Assembly: GCF_019097855.1 (NCBI RefSeq)
Contig: NZ_JAHRGL010000040.1
Span: forward strand, 124,001-188,000
DNA from: Geopseudomonas aromaticivorans
GTDB taxonomy: Bacteria; Pseudomonadota; Gammaproteobacteria; Pseudomonadales; Pseudomonadaceae
DNA length: 64,000 bases
Direction: 5' to 3'
Positions 51,794-60,604 of the stretch are shown piece by piece; positions within the stretch are counted from its first letter, which is position 1; each line of letters starts with the position of its first letter. The notes beneath the pieces are model-generated. The model was not told the DNA's origin. It ran no database searches and worked only from the letters and a program-made list of their open reading frames with translations. The translations under genes and the position numbers were made by a program.

Positions 51794-52155
51794 CGGCTTC
51801 GCCAGCGCCATATCACCCAGCCGTAGATCAGCAGGTTGCTCAGCACCACCACGGCCGCCAGCACGTACTGCACCGGCAGGGTCAGCCAGTCGGGGTAGAG
51901 TAGCGGCAACAAGTAGTGCTCGACGAAGCCCTCGCTGTAACCGGCTTCGCCGGCGCGTAGGCGCAGCTGCTGCTCCCAGGCAGTGAGCGGGCAGCCGCGG
52001 CCGGTAAGTTCGACGAAGATCGCCCAGGCGGCCGTCGGCAGCTGCAGCAGCAGGATGCCGCGCTTCCACAGCACCAGCAGCCCGCCGAGCAGGCCGAACA
52101 GCACGAAGCCCAAGTGCAGAACCAGCAGGGCGTCGGCGGCGAGGCGGTAGGGCAT
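51790..52155 (-). CDS. DUF2784 membrane protein
   Basis: A 121-residue protein with three to four membrane helices (LVLHLGFVLFGLLGGLLVLW; LPVQYVLAAVVVLSNLLIYG) and the DUF2784 core GRGCPLTAWEQQLRLRAGE with EGFVEHYLLPLLYPDW. Function unknown. It starts eight bases after the cupin gene ends and is probably co-transcribed with it. Confidence 0.85.
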   Translation of the reverse strand: MPYRLAADALLVLHLGFVLFGLLGGLLVLWKRGILLLQLPTAAWAIFVELTGRGCPLTAWEQQLRLRAGEAGYSEGFVEHYLLPLLYPDWLTLPVQYVLAAVVVLSNLLIYGWVIWRWRSR

Positions 52156-52163
52156 GGCTGCGC

Positions 52164-52523
52164 CTAGTGCGCCCTGGCGTAGTCGAGCATGCCCTGGAAG
52201 TCGACCACCACCGCCGGCTCGTCGCCGACCACCCAGGCGTCGTGGCCGGAGGGCAGCAGCGATACGTCGCCCGGCCCGCAGTCGAATTCGCTGCCGTCGT
52301 CCATCACGATGTGCAGCACGCCGGATACGTGGTACTGGAAGTGTGGCGCCTCGCAGCTCCTGGTCTTGGCGATTGGTTGCACCGAGGTGACCCAGCGCCA
52401 ACCGGGCTCGAAGGTGGCGCGGCCGACCGTGGCGCCGCCGATGGTGACCAGCTCCAGCCGACCCTTGGGAAACTCCCGGACCTCGTCCGGTGTGCCGAAA
52501 TGCTTGAATTCTGCCGTGCCCAT
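52164..52523 (-). CDS. Cupin-domain protein
   Basis: A 119-residue single cupin: first motif region CEAPHFQYHVSGVLHIVMDD with two histidines and second GPGDVSLLPSGHDAWVVGDE. It may bind a metal; substrate unknown. The ATG at 52523 has GGAGGTG five to seven bases upstream and is preferred over a start eight codons earlier. Confidence 0.82.
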   Translation of the reverse strand: MGTAEFKHFGTPDEVREFPKGRLELVTIGGATVGRATFEPGWRWVTSVQPIAKTRSCEAPHFQYHVSGVLHIVMDDGSEFDCGPGDVSLLPSGHDAWVVGDEPAVVVDFQGMLDYARAH

Positions 52524-52634
52524 CACCCACCTCCGGCATGCCGCCAAACAGAGGCCGGTCGCCCGTGCGGCCGGGTCAACAGTGCAAGGTTAGGTCAGCC
52601 ATGGCGGCAGGCGCGGATGGTCGGACGTGCGGCG

Positions 52635-53813
52635 CTACGCCAGACCGAGCCGCTCGCGTGCCGGGCGCAGGTGCGGCAGCGGCCAGGCGGCGGCGATGGT
52701 CGCCAGCAGCAGGGCGACGCCGAGCAGCGGCAGGTTGGCCAGGCCGAACTGGGCGCCCAGCCACAGGCCGCCGAACCAGGCGCCGCTGGCGTTACCGAGG
52801 TTGAAGGCGGCGTGGCTGAGGGTGGCGGCCAGGCCCGCCGAGTCGCCGGCCTGTTCCACCAGCAGCAACTGCAGCGGCGAGGAGATGGCGAAGCTGGCCA
52901 TGCCCCAGCACAGCAGCAGGGCCATGGTCGTCGGCGTGGTGTCGATGAAGGCGAACAGGCCGAGCAGGGCCAGGGCGCTGCAGCCCATCGCCAGCGGCAC
53001 GGCATGGCGGATGCCGCGGTCGGCCAGGCGGCCGCCGAGCAGGTTGCCGAGGGTCAGGCCGACGCCGAACACCAAGAGGCCGGTGTTGCTCAGGTTGGCC
53101 GACATGCCGCCGCTGTCGCGCAGCAGCGGGCTGATGTAGGTGAACACGCTGAACAGCGCCACCGAGGACAGGCAGCACACTGCCAGTGCATGCAGTACCG
53201 GGCGGCGTAGCACGCCGCTCCAGGCGCCGCCGCCGTGGCGCGGCGCCTCCTGCCGGCGCGGCAGCCACAGCAGTTGGGCGAGCAGGGTGCAGGCGCCGAA
53301 GCCGGCGACGGCGAAGAAGGTCATCCGCCAGCTGCTGGCTTGGCCGAACCAGGCGCCCAGCGGCACGCCGAGCACGTTGGCGATGGTCAGGCCGCTGAGC
53401 ACCAGGGCCATGGCCGAGGCGCGGCGATGCGGCGGGGCAAGCTCGGCGGCGAGCAGGGTGGCACAGCCGAAGAAGCCGGCATGGCTGATGGCGGTGAACA
53501 GCCGCGCGGCGACCAGCCAGGCGTAGTCCGGCGCCAGCGCGCAGCCCAGATTGCCCAGGCTGTAGGCGCCCATCAGCCACATCAATGCCTGCTTGCGCGG
53601 CAGGCGGCCGAGCAGCGGGCCGAGCAGCGGCGCACCGACCACCACGCCCATGGCATAGGCGCTGACCAAGAGGCCGGCATCGGCCAGGCTGACGCCCAGG
53701 TCGTTGGCCACCTCGGGCAGCAGTCCCATGATGATGTATTCGCTGCTGCCGACCACGAAGCCGCCGAGGGCGAGGGCCAGCAGGGGAAGAGACAGCAGGG
53801 TTGAGGCGGGCAT
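52635..53813 (-). CDS. MFS transporter (DHA1, AraJ/YdhP-like)
   Basis: A 392-residue 12-helix major facilitator. The signature LLGRLPRKQALMWLMG lies between helices 2 and 3, and the N-terminus LALALGGFVVGSSEYIIMGL is typical of DHA1 sugar/drug exporters such as AraJ and YdhP. Substrate cannot be named. It is a single gene with no regulator beside it. Confidence 0.87.
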   Translation of the reverse strand: MPASTLLSLPLLALALGGFVVGSSEYIIMGLLPEVANDLGVSLADAGLLVSAYAMGVVVGAPLLGPLLGRLPRKQALMWLMGAYSLGNLGCALAPDYAWLVAARLFTAISHAGFFGCATLLAAELAPPHRRASAMALVLSGLTIANVLGVPLGAWFGQASSWRMTFFAVAGFGACTLLAQLLWLPRRQEAPRHGGGAWSGVLRRPVLHALAVCCLSSVALFSVFTYISPLLRDSGGMSANLSNTGLLVFGVGLTLGNLLGGRLADRGIRHAVPLAMGCSALALLGLFAFIDTTPTTMALLLCWGMASFAISSPLQLLLVEQAGDSAGLAATLSHAAFNLGNASGAWFGGLWLGAQFGLANLPLLGVALLLATIAAAWPLPHLRPARERLGLA

Positions 53814-53898
53814 GAGGCGGGGGATTCTCGGGAGTGGTGCCTGGGCGGCAGGTGACGCGGGGGCGCATTCTAGCGCGGTACGTCGGGGCTAGGGGGAG

Positions 53899-54022
53899 CG
53901 TAGGGTGGGTTAGCCGCATAGCGGCGAAACCCACCAACCAGTCCGCAGGGCTGGCATGCCTGAACGGTGCGACCTGCCGGTCGCAATGGTGGGTTACGGC
54001 CTGCGGCCTAACCCACCCTACG
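53899..54022. repeat. REP-like pair, GTAGGGTGGGTTAGCCGC family
   Basis: GTAGGGTGGGTTAGCCGCAT with AGCGGCGAAACCCACC (53900-53934) and GGTGGGTTACGGCCTGCGGC with CTAACCCACCCTACG (53988-54022) are inverted copies around 53 bases. This fourth core family differs from the others inside but shares the GTAGGG edge. The right copy overlaps the 3' end of the YjdF-like gene. Confidence 0.8.
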
Positions 54023-54637
54023 GTCTGCGTGTTCCAGCTTGGCGATCTGCCGGTCCTGCAGCCGGCTCAGGCCGAGCAATCCGGCGCTGGCGCCGAGCAG
54101 CGCCCAGAACATGTCGGACTGAGTATCCCAGGGGTCGCCCTGGGTGCCGAGGAAGTCGACGGCGCCGCCGCCGGCGAGCAGCGCCACCCACCACTCGATC
54201 AGCTCGTAGACGGCGCTGATGGTCATCGCCACGCAGAGAGACAGGAAGGCCAGCATGCGCCCGGCGGTGACGAAGCGGCCGCGCAGGAGGATCTCGCGGG
54301 CGATCAGCGCCGGCACCAGGCCCTGCATGAAGTGGCCGAGCTTGTCGTAGGGGTTGCGCGCAAGCTCCAGCAGCTCCTGCACCCAGAAGCCCGCCGGTAC
54401 CCGCGCGTAGGTGTAGGCGCCGCCGAGAATCAGCACCAGGCAGTGCAGGGCGATCAGCAGGTAGAGCAGGGTGGTCAGCGGGAAGCGCCGGGCGGTGGCG
54501 AGCAGCAGCGGCGCGGCGATCAGCACCGGCGAGACTTCCAGCCACCAGGTGGCGCGGTCGTAGGGCGCGATGCCGGAGACGATCAGCGCGGCCAGTACCG
54601 TCAGGCCCAGTGCTCCATACAGGCGCGTGTGCGGCAT
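54008..54637 (-). CDS. YjdF/DUF2238 membrane protein
   Basis: A 209-residue protein with about six membrane helices and the DUF2238 features NPYDKLGHFMQGLVPALIAR and SAVYELIEWWVALLAGGGAV followed by LGTQGDPWDTQSDM. Function unknown. The last codons (CGT AGG GTG GGT TAG) lie inside a REP-like repeat, so the C-terminal RRVG and the stop come from repeat sequence. Without the insertion the protein would have had a different end. Confidence 0.85.
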   Translation of the reverse strand: MPHTRLYGALGLTVLAALIVSGIAPYDRATWWLEVSPVLIAAPLLLATARRFPLTTLLYLLIALHCLVLILGGAYTYARVPAGFWVQELLELARNPYDKLGHFMQGLVPALIAREILLRGRFVTAGRMLAFLSLCVAMTISAVYELIEWWVALLAGGGAVDFLGTQGDPWDTQSDMFWALLGASAGLLGLSRLQDRQIAKLEHADRRVG

Positions 54638-54711
54638 GGCCGTCTCCGTGTGTCAGGTCGGCACCACCTTACCCCGCGTGCCGGCGCGGCGTCCACGGGC
54701 CTGCCGATCGT

Positions 54712-54778
54712 CGTAGGGTGCGCCATGCGCACCATTCGACGCTGCCGTTGCGCAGTGGTGCGCACGGCGCACCCTACG
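54712..54778. repeat. REP-like inverted pair, GTAGGGTGCGCC family
   Basis: CGTAGGGTGCGCCATGCGCA (54712-54731) and TGCGCACGGCGCACCCTACG (54759-54778) face each other with GTAG on the outside, in the gap between the YjdF-like gene and the end of endA. Confidence 0.8.
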
Positions 54779-54786
54779 CGGTGTCC

Positions 54787-55503
54787 TCAGTTGTAGGCCA
54801 GCTGTTTCGCGCGAGGTGCGCAGCGCTTGAGGTCCACCGTGCCGACATGGGGATTGGCGTTGCCCTGCACGCAGGCGATGCGCTGGTTGCGCTGGCGCTC
54901 CCAGGCGCTGACCGGATACTGGCGGTTCCAGATGTCGTACAGGCGTTGGTCCTGCTTGGACAGGCGCAGCTGGTAGCGCTCGCTCATGTACAGGTAGATG
55001 CGCGCGATGGCGCCGCGGCTGGACTCCGCGGGCATGGCGGTGCGCTGCTTGAAGTCGACCACGAAGGGGCAGGCGCCGTACTGGGTGGGCTTGGCCGTGA
55101 GCATGCCGAAGCCGAAGTTGCTGCGGTCGCCGTTGACCTCGCCGACCACCGGCACCAGGTTGTGCAGGTCGGCCTCGGCCTTGCTGAATACCGCGTCGTT
55201 GCTGGTGCAATTCTTGCGCCCGCCCTGCTGCCAGCACTGGCGCTGATGGCCGATCACCCAGGCCGGCACCACATGTTCCCACTCGATGCGCCCGGCGCGG
55301 TTGGCGTTCTTGCGCGGCTGGTAGCCGCAGCTGTCGAGGTCGACGCGATTGCCCTGGTAGGCGCAGCCGCAATAGAAGTCCACCGGGTTGTCGGCATACA
55401 GCTTCCAGGCGACCTTCTTGGCTTCGCGGAAGGTGCGTGGGGCTTCGGCGTGGACGGACAGGCAGGGGATGACGACGAGGAGCAGGGCAAGCAGGGCGCG
55501 CAT
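54787..55503 (-). CDS. endA: Periplasmic/secreted endonuclease I
   Basis: The 238-residue nuclease has a signal peptide ([19 protein letters not shown], cut before EAPRT) and the EndA/NucM core: [20 protein letters not shown] with the catalytic histidine, and [20 protein letters not shown] for the metal site. Conserved cysteines ([21 protein letters not shown]) suggest disulfides. It degrades double-stranded DNA outside the cytosol. It follows leuA by 193 bases. Confidence 0.93.
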   Translation of the reverse strand: MRALLALLLVVIPCLSVHAEAPRTFREAKKVAWKLYADNPVDFYCGCAYQGNRVDLDSCGYQPRKNANRAGRIEWEHVVPAWVIGHQRQCWQQGGRKNCTSNDAVFSKAEADLHNLVPVVGEVNGDRSNFGFGMLTAKPTQYGACPFVVDFKQRTAMPAESSRGAIARIYLYMSERYQLRLSKQDQRLYDIWNRQYPVSAWERQRNQRIACVQGNANPHVGTVDLKRCAPRAKQLAYN

Positions 55504-55645
55504 GGAGATCTCGACAACGAACTGAGAGGAGCATCCATGCGGTTGCCGGCGATTCTACCGCGCCGTGCTGAAAAGTCAGTCAAAACAAGTGGTTGCGAGA
55601 AGTTTCGAGGCCGAAGGCGGGGTTTTGGCCGCTCCACAATGAACA

Positions 55646-55673
55646 ACGCCCCGGACCTTGCGGGCCGGGGCGT
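55646..55673 (-). terminator. leuA terminator
   Basis: ACGCCCCGG (55646-55654) pairs with CCGGGGCGT (55665-55673) across ten bases, 24 bases after the leuA stop. On the minus strand it is followed by TGTTCATTG. The T-tract is weak but the stem is strong and the place is right. Confidence 0.6.
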
Positions 55674-55696
55674 GCGGGGTAGCGCTCAGGTCAGGC

Positions 55697-57367
55697 TCAG
55701 GCCGCCTGCGCCTCGCTCTGGCGCAGGGCGCGGTTCAGCGCGCTGAACAGGGCGCGGAAGCTGGCGGTGGTCAGGTTGGCGTCGATGCCGACGCCGTGCA
55801 GCGGGCGGCCGCCGTCGACGCGCAGCTCCAGGTAGGCCGCGGCCTTGGCGTTGCTGCCGGCGCCGATGGCGTGCTCGCTGTAGTCCATCACCTCGACGGC
55901 GACCGGCAGGGCGGCGACCAGCGCCTCCAGCGGACCGTTGCCGGTGCCGCGCAGCTGCTGCACGGCGCCGCCTTGCTCAATCTCCACTTCCACGCTGGTG
56001 ACGCCATTCTCTTCCTGCAGGCGATGGCCCTTGAGGCTGTAGGTCGCCGGACCCTGCAGGTATTCCTCGACCAGCAGGTCGTAGATCTGCCGGGCGCTCA
56101 TCTCCAGGCCGTGGCGGTCGGTCTCGCGCTGCACCACCTGGCTGAACTCGATCTGCATGCGCCGCGGCAGGCTGATGCCGTATTCCTGCTCGAGCAGGTA
56201 GGTGATGCCGCCCTTGCCGGACTGGCTGTTGACGCGGATCACCGCCTCGTAGCTGCGGCCGATGTCGGCCGGGTCGATCGGCAGGTAGGGGACTTCCCAG
56301 ATGCCGTCCGGGTCCTGCTGGGCGAAGCCCTTGCGGATCGCGTCCTGGTGCGAGCCGGAGAAGGCGGTGTGCACCAGGTCGCCGACGTAGGGATGACGCG
56401 GGTGCACCGGCAGCTGGTTGCACTCCTCGACCACCTTGCGCACGCCGTCGATGTCGGAGAAGTCCAGTTGCGGGTCGACGCCCTGGGTGTACATGTTCAG
56501 CGCCACGGTGACCAGATCGACGTTGCCAGTGCGCTCGCCGTTGCCGAACAGGCAGCCTTCCACGCGGTCGGCACCGGCCATCAGGCCCAGCTCGGTGGCG
56601 GCCACGCCAGTGCCGCGGTCGTTGTGGGTGTGCAGGCTGATCAGCACGCTGTCGCGACGGTCGATGTGGCGGCCGAACCACTCGATCTGGTCGGCGTAGA
56701 CGTTCGGCGTGGCCGCCTCGATGGTCGCCGGCAGGTTGAGGATCAGCTTTTGCTGCGGGGTCGGCTGGAACACGCCGATCACCGCGTTGCACACCTCGAC
56801 GGCGAACGGCGTTTCGGTGGAGCTGAACACCTCGGGCGAGTACTCGAAGCGCCAGTCGGTTTCCGGGTACTGCGCGGCCTGGCGCTTGATGATCTGCGCC
56901 GCGTTGATGGCGATCTGGGTCACGCCGGCCTTGTCCTGATGGAAGACAATCTTGCGAAAGCTCGGCGCGGTGGCGTTGTAGTAGTGGACGATGGCCTTCT
57001 TGGCGCCCTTGAGCGACTCGAAGGTACGAGTGATCAGGTCTTCGCGGGCCTGGGTGAGCACCTGGATGGTGGTGTCGTCCGGGATGTGGCCGCCCTCGAT
57101 CAGGGTGCGCACGAAGTCGAAGTCGGTCTGCGAGGCGGACGGGAAGCCCACCTCGATTTCCTTGACGCCGACCTGCACCAGGATCTGGAACATGCGCAGC
57201 TTCTTGTCGGCATCCATCGGCTCGATCAGCGACTGGTTGCCGTCGCGCAGGTCGGAACTCAGCCAGATCGGCGCCTGGGTGATGGTCTTCGACGGCCAGG
57301 TGCGGTCGGCGATGTCGATCTGCGGGAAGGCGCGGTATTTCTTCGACGGATCTTTGAGCATGGGCAT
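55697..57367 (-). CDS. leuA: 2-Isopropylmalate synthase
   Basis: LeuA (556 residues) condenses acetyl-CoA with 2-oxoisovalerate, the first step of leucine synthesis. The N-terminal TIM barrel has the metal-binding [20 protein letters not shown] and [20 protein letters not shown]; the C-terminal regulatory domain for leucine feedback ends near [20 protein letters not shown]. The length matches the longer type of LeuA found in pseudomonads. A 25-residue upstream ORF lies 60 bases before the start. Confidence 0.97.
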   Translation of the reverse strand: MPMLKDPSKKYRAFPQIDIADRTWPSKTITQAPIWLSSDLRDGNQSLIEPMDADKKLRMFQILVQVGVKEIEVGFPSASQTDFDFVRTLIEGGHIPDDTTIQVLTQAREDLITRTFESLKGAKKAIVHYYNATAPSFRKIVFHQDKAGVTQIAINAAQIIKRQAAQYPETDWRFEYSPEVFSSTETPFAVEVCNAVIGVFQPTPQQKLILNLPATIEAATPNVYADQIEWFGRHIDRRDSVLISLHTHNDRGTGVAATELGLMAGADRVEGCLFGNGERTGNVDLVTVALNMYTQGVDPQLDFSDIDGVRKVVEECNQLPVHPRHPYVGDLVHTAFSGSHQDAIRKGFAQQDPDGIWEVPYLPIDPADIGRSYEAVIRVNSQSGKGGITYLLEQEYGISLPRRMQIEFSQVVQRETDRHGLEMSARQIYDLLVEEYLQGPATYSLKGHRLQEENGVTSVEVEIEQGGAVQQLRGTGNGPLEALVAALPVAVEVMDYSEHAIGAGSNAKAAAYLELRVDGGRPLHGVGIDANLTTASFRALFSALNRALRQSEAQAA

Positions 57368-57427
57368 GGCGAATTCCTGGAAACGGTGGCCGCAGGGCGG
57401 CGGGCAAGAGGGGTGAACGGCGCCGCT

Positions 57428-57505
57428 TCAGCCCCGCAGTCGCGGACTGACCAGGTGTTGGCACTGGTATTGCCATTGCAGGATGAGGGTGTGGGCAGTG
57501 TTCAT
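57428..57505 (-). CDS. Possible leader peptide upstream of leuA
   Basis: A 25-codon frame in the leuA leader reads MNTAHTLILQWQYQCQHLVS, then PRLRG and stop, ending 60 bases before leuA; AGGG lies about ten bases before its ATG. Four of the 25 codons are leucine, not clustered as in a classic leu attenuator, and no T-rich terminator follows. CAGTC-CGC-GACTG at the end of the frame and GCCGC-CCT-GCGGC before leuA could form hairpins. It may regulate leuA translation or be chance. The remaining gap up to 57787 is AT-rich promoter sequence. Confidence 0.4.
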   Translation of the reverse strand: MNTAHTLILQWQYQCQHLVSPRLRG

Positions 57506-57787
57506 GGCGCAAACCCTAGCTTTCACTGCGCATGAATGGCAAGCATTGTTGAAAAATTGGCATATTTCACCTTTGATGGTTTTTGTGCGCTGTTAAATTT
57601 CGTTTTTGTCGCAAATTCGTTGGTTGTCTTGCGCGGCAGTTTTGCGCGGCTGGCGCGGGCCCGGCGCCGAGCAGGAGGGCTGTGCGGCCCCGTGTCGCAC
57701 TAGGTTGCCGGCGCGGCACTGTGCGATCATCCCGCCCGTTCATCGCAGCGGCTGGCTGCGCAATTCTTTCCAGGGAGGCGGCATCGG

Positions 57788-58183
57788 GTGATTCGGCAAG
57801 GGCGCATGCGTCTGGCTGCCTGGCTTGGCCTGTTCGCCATGCTCATGGCGTTCGCCGGTCCGCTGTACTCGCAGCTGCGGGCGCTGGACAGCCTGCGGCT
57901 GTCGCTGGCCATCGACCTCGAGACGCTGCACTGTGCTGCCGAACAGCAGTCCCTGTCCGGCGCTCCTCTTGACCAGCAGAGCCCGGCCGAGTGGGTGCAG
58001 AGCCTCGAACAATGCGGCTACTGCAACCTGCTGGCGCATACCCCGTCGCTGCCGCCGAGCCTGCAGCTGGCCCTGCCGGCGCCTTCCAGCCACGTTCACC
58101 AGTACCTGCCGCCGAGCGAGAGCCTGCCCCAGGCCCCGCCGGCCAGCCAGCAAGCGCGCGCGCCCCCCGCTCTCCACGCCTGA
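57788..58183 (+). CDS. DUF2946 protein, copper-linked
   Basis: The 131-residue protein has one N-terminal hydrophobic helix (RLAAWLGLFAMLMAFAGPLY) and the DUF2946 core with paired cysteines (ETLHCAAEQQ, then SLEQCGYCNLLAHTP). The C-terminus is Pro/Ser/Ala-rich. I use the GTG at 57788 because GGGAGG is ten bases upstream; the ATG at 57806 is possible. DUF2946 genes commonly precede the OprC-type copper receptor, as here, with 89 bases between, which suggests a role in copper handling. Confidence 0.78.
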   Translation: MIRQGRMRLAAWLGLFAMLMAFAGPLYSQLRALDSLRLSLAIDLETLHCAAEQQSLSGAPLDQQSPAEWVQSLEQCGYCNLLAHTPSLPPSLQLALPAPSSHVHQYLPPSESLPQAPPASQQARAPPALHA

Positions 58184-58272
58184 ACCCGTCCTGAACCGGT
58201 CGTCTGCCTGCCGGTGCGCGGCTGCGCACCCGCCTGACGACGTGCAGTCCGTCTTTTGCGTGGAATACCAAC

Positions 58273-60447
58273 ATGTCCGTTTTCGCTCGTCCGTCCCTGG
58301 CGCAGTCTCGCCTGTCCCGTCCGTTCGCCCTCAATCCGTTCCAGCGCCGCTGGTGGCCGGCTCATGCCGCGCTGCTCGGGGTGCTGGCGCTGCCGCTGCA
58401 GGCGGCCGAGTTGGAGGAGGGCGCCGCTGCCGCCGAAGACGAGGTCGCGCCGCTGGTGATCACCAGCGTGGCGCCGCAGTCGCCGCTGACCGTGGTGACC
58501 AATCCCAAGCAGCCGCGCCAGCCTGTGCCGGCCAGCGACGGCACCGACTACCTGAAGACCATCCCTGGCTTCGCCGCCATCCGCAACGGCGGGGTCAACG
58601 GCGATCCGGTGTTCCGCGGCATGTTCGGCTCGCGGATCAAGCTGCTGACCAACGGCGGCGAGATGCTCGGCGCCTGCCCGGGACGCATGGATGCGCCGAG
58701 CTCCTACATCAGCCCGGAAAGCTACGACCGTCTGACTGTGATCAAGGGCCCGCAGAGCGTGCTGTGGGGGCCGGGCGCCTCGGCGGCGACCGTGTTGTTC
58801 GAGCGCGAGCCGGAGCAGTTCAGCGAACCGGACTGGCGCCTGAACAGCAGCCTGCTGGCCGGCTCCAACGGCCGCTTCGACCGCAGCATCGACGCCGCTG
58901 CCGGCAACCAGGACGGCTACGCGCGGGTCATCGCCAACCGCTCGCAGGCCGACGACTACGCGAACGGCGACGGCGATACCGTGCAGTCGCGCTTCAACAA
59001 GTGGAACACCGATGTGGCGCTGGGCTGGACGCCGGACGCCAACACCCTGCTCGAGCTGACCGCAGGCCAAGGCGACGGCGAGGCGCGCTACGCCGGGCGC
59101 AGCATGGACGGCAGCCAGTTCGAGCGCGAGAGCCTCGGCCTGCGCTTCAAGAAGACCTACATCGGCGAAACCTTCCACGGCCTCGAGGCGCAGGTCTACT
59201 ACAACTATGCCGACCACGTGATGGACAACTTCAGCCTGCGCGATCCGGACCCGGCCGCGAGCATGGCGATGATGCGCAACCCGATGGCCAGCAACGTCGA
59301 CCGCCGCACCCTCGGCGGCCGGGTGGCCGGCACCTGGCGCTGGGACGGCGTCGAGCTGGTCGGCGGCGTCGATGCCCAGCGCAGCGAGCACCGCAAGCGC
59401 GCCTCCAGCTTCAACATGATGAGCCGCACCTACACCGACTATGACGAGTCCAGCTGGACCAAGGATGCCGACTTCCACAACTACGGCCTGTTCGGCGAGC
59501 TGACCTGGGAGCTCGACCGCAACCAGCGCCTGATCGGCGGCGCGCGCCTGGACCGCGCCGAAGCCAAGGACTACCGGCAGACCCACACCAGCCACAACCC
59601 GATGACCATGAAGTCGCAGACCTGGGCCAACCCCAGCGCCGACGAAGCCCGCCACGACACCCTGTACAGCGGCTTCCTGCGCTACGAGCAGGATCTGAGC
59701 AGCCTGCCGGCGATCTGGTACGCCGGTCTCGGCCACAGCGAACGCTTCCCCGACTACTGGGAGCTGTTCTCCGCCAGCGCCGGCCCGGTGGGCAGCATCC
59801 AGGCGTTCGAGACGGTCAAGCCGGAGAAGACCACCCAGCTCGACTTCGGCATCCAGTACCGCCAGGGACCGCTGGAAGCCTGGGCCTCGGCCTATGTCGG
59901 GGTGGTCGAGGACTACATCCTGTTCAACTATGTGCCGGGGATCATGCCCGGCATGACCCGCACCATGGTCGACAACATCGACGCGCGCATCGCCGGCGCC
60001 GAGCTGGGCGCCAGCTACCGCTTCACCCCCAACTGGAAGGGCGACGCCAGCCTGGCCTACGCCTGGGGCGAGAACGACTCGGACAACCGCGCGATGCCGC
60101 AGATCCCGCCGCTGGAAGCGCGCCTGGGGCTGACCTACGAGCGTGACAACTGGAGCACCAGCGGCCTGTGGCGCGTGGTGGCGGCGCAGAGCCGCATCGC
60201 CGAAGGGCAGGGCAACGTGGTCAGCAAGGACTTCGACGAAAGCGCGGGCTTCGGCGTGCTGTCGTTCAACGGCGCCTACCGCCTGAGCAAGAACCTCAAG
60301 CTCAGCGCCGGGGTCGACAACCTGCTGGACAAGAACTACTCGGAGCACCTCAACCTGGCCGGCAACGCCGGGTTCGGCTTCCCCGCCGATACCCGCATCG
60401 ACGAGCCGGGGCGGACCTACTGGACGCGGGTGGATCTGAGCTTCTGA
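58273..60447 (+). CDS. oprC: TonB-dependent copper receptor OprC
   Basis: A 724-residue outer-membrane receptor of the OprC/NosA type. A long N-terminal signal (basic to about residue 30, then HAALLGVLALPLQAAELEEG) precedes the plug (SDGTDYLKTIPGFAAIRNGG, then VIKGPQSVLWGPGA). The CxxxM copper site described for OprC is visible as C135-PGR-M139, and a Met-rich segment (ASMAMMRNPMASN) follows in the barrel. The last residue is F, as in outer-membrane barrels. It imports copper for cytochrome oxidases or N2O reductase. Confidence 0.93.
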   Translation: MSVFARPSLAQSRLSRPFALNPFQRRWWPAHAALLGVLALPLQAAELEEGAAAAEDEVAPLVITSVAPQSPLTVVTNPKQPRQPVPASDGTDYLKTIPGFAAIRNGGVNGDPVFRGMFGSRIKLLTNGGEMLGACPGRMDAPSSYISPESYDRLTVIKGPQSVLWGPGASAATVLFEREPEQFSEPDWRLNSSLLAGSNGRFDRSIDAAAGNQDGYARVIANRSQADDYANGDGDTVQSRFNKWNTDVALGWTPDANTLLELTAGQGDGEARYAGRSMDGSQFERESLGLRFKKTYIGETFHGLEAQVYYNYADHVMDNFSLRDPDPAASMAMMRNPMASNVDRRTLGGRVAGTWRWDGVELVGGVDAQRSEHRKRASSFNMMSRTYTDYDESSWTKDADFHNYGLFGELTWELDRNQRLIGGARLDRAEAKDYRQTHTSHNPMTMKSQTWANPSADEARHDTLYSGFLRYEQDLSSLPAIWYAGLGHSERFPDYWELFSASAGPVGSIQAFETVKPEKTTQLDFGIQYRQGPLEAWASAYVGVVEDYILFNYVPGIMPGMTRTMVDNIDARIAGAELGASYRFTPNWKGDASLAYAWGENDSDNRAMPQIPPLEARLGLTYERDNWSTSGLWRVVAAQSRIAEGQGNVVSKDFDESAGFGVLSFNGAYRLSKNLKLSAGVDNLLDKNYSEHLNLAGNAGFGFPADTRIDEPGRTYWTRVDLSF

Positions 60448-60497
60448 TCCCGCTGTCGCCGTGTCGCCCGGCTACGGCGCGCAAGGTCGGGGGCGTC

Positions 60498-60584
60498 GGG
60501 TGGACAGCTCGCGTCAGCGATTGTCCACCGCCGGGAGCGCCCAGGGTCGGTAGAAGATCGCTGCGCGAGTCTTCTAGCCCACGG
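60498..60584. repeat. REP-like pair, GATCGCTGCGCGAG family
   Basis: GGGTGGACAGCTCGCGTCAG with CGATTGTCCACCG (60498-60530) and GGTAGAAGATCGCTGCGCGA with GTCTTCTAGCCCACGG (60549-60584) are variants of the AAAATCGCTGCGCG palindrome, where the outer arms have changed but still pair (GGTGGACA/TGTCCACC; TAGAAGA/TCTTCTA). They separate oprC from the convergent channel gene. Confidence 0.7.
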
Positions 60585-60604
60585 CTCTGGGGCGGCGCGC
60601 TCGC

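Noticed and set aside
57368-57512. Classic leucine attenuator before leuA
   Set aside because: No clustered leucine codons and no T-rich terminator hairpin between the small frame and leuA.
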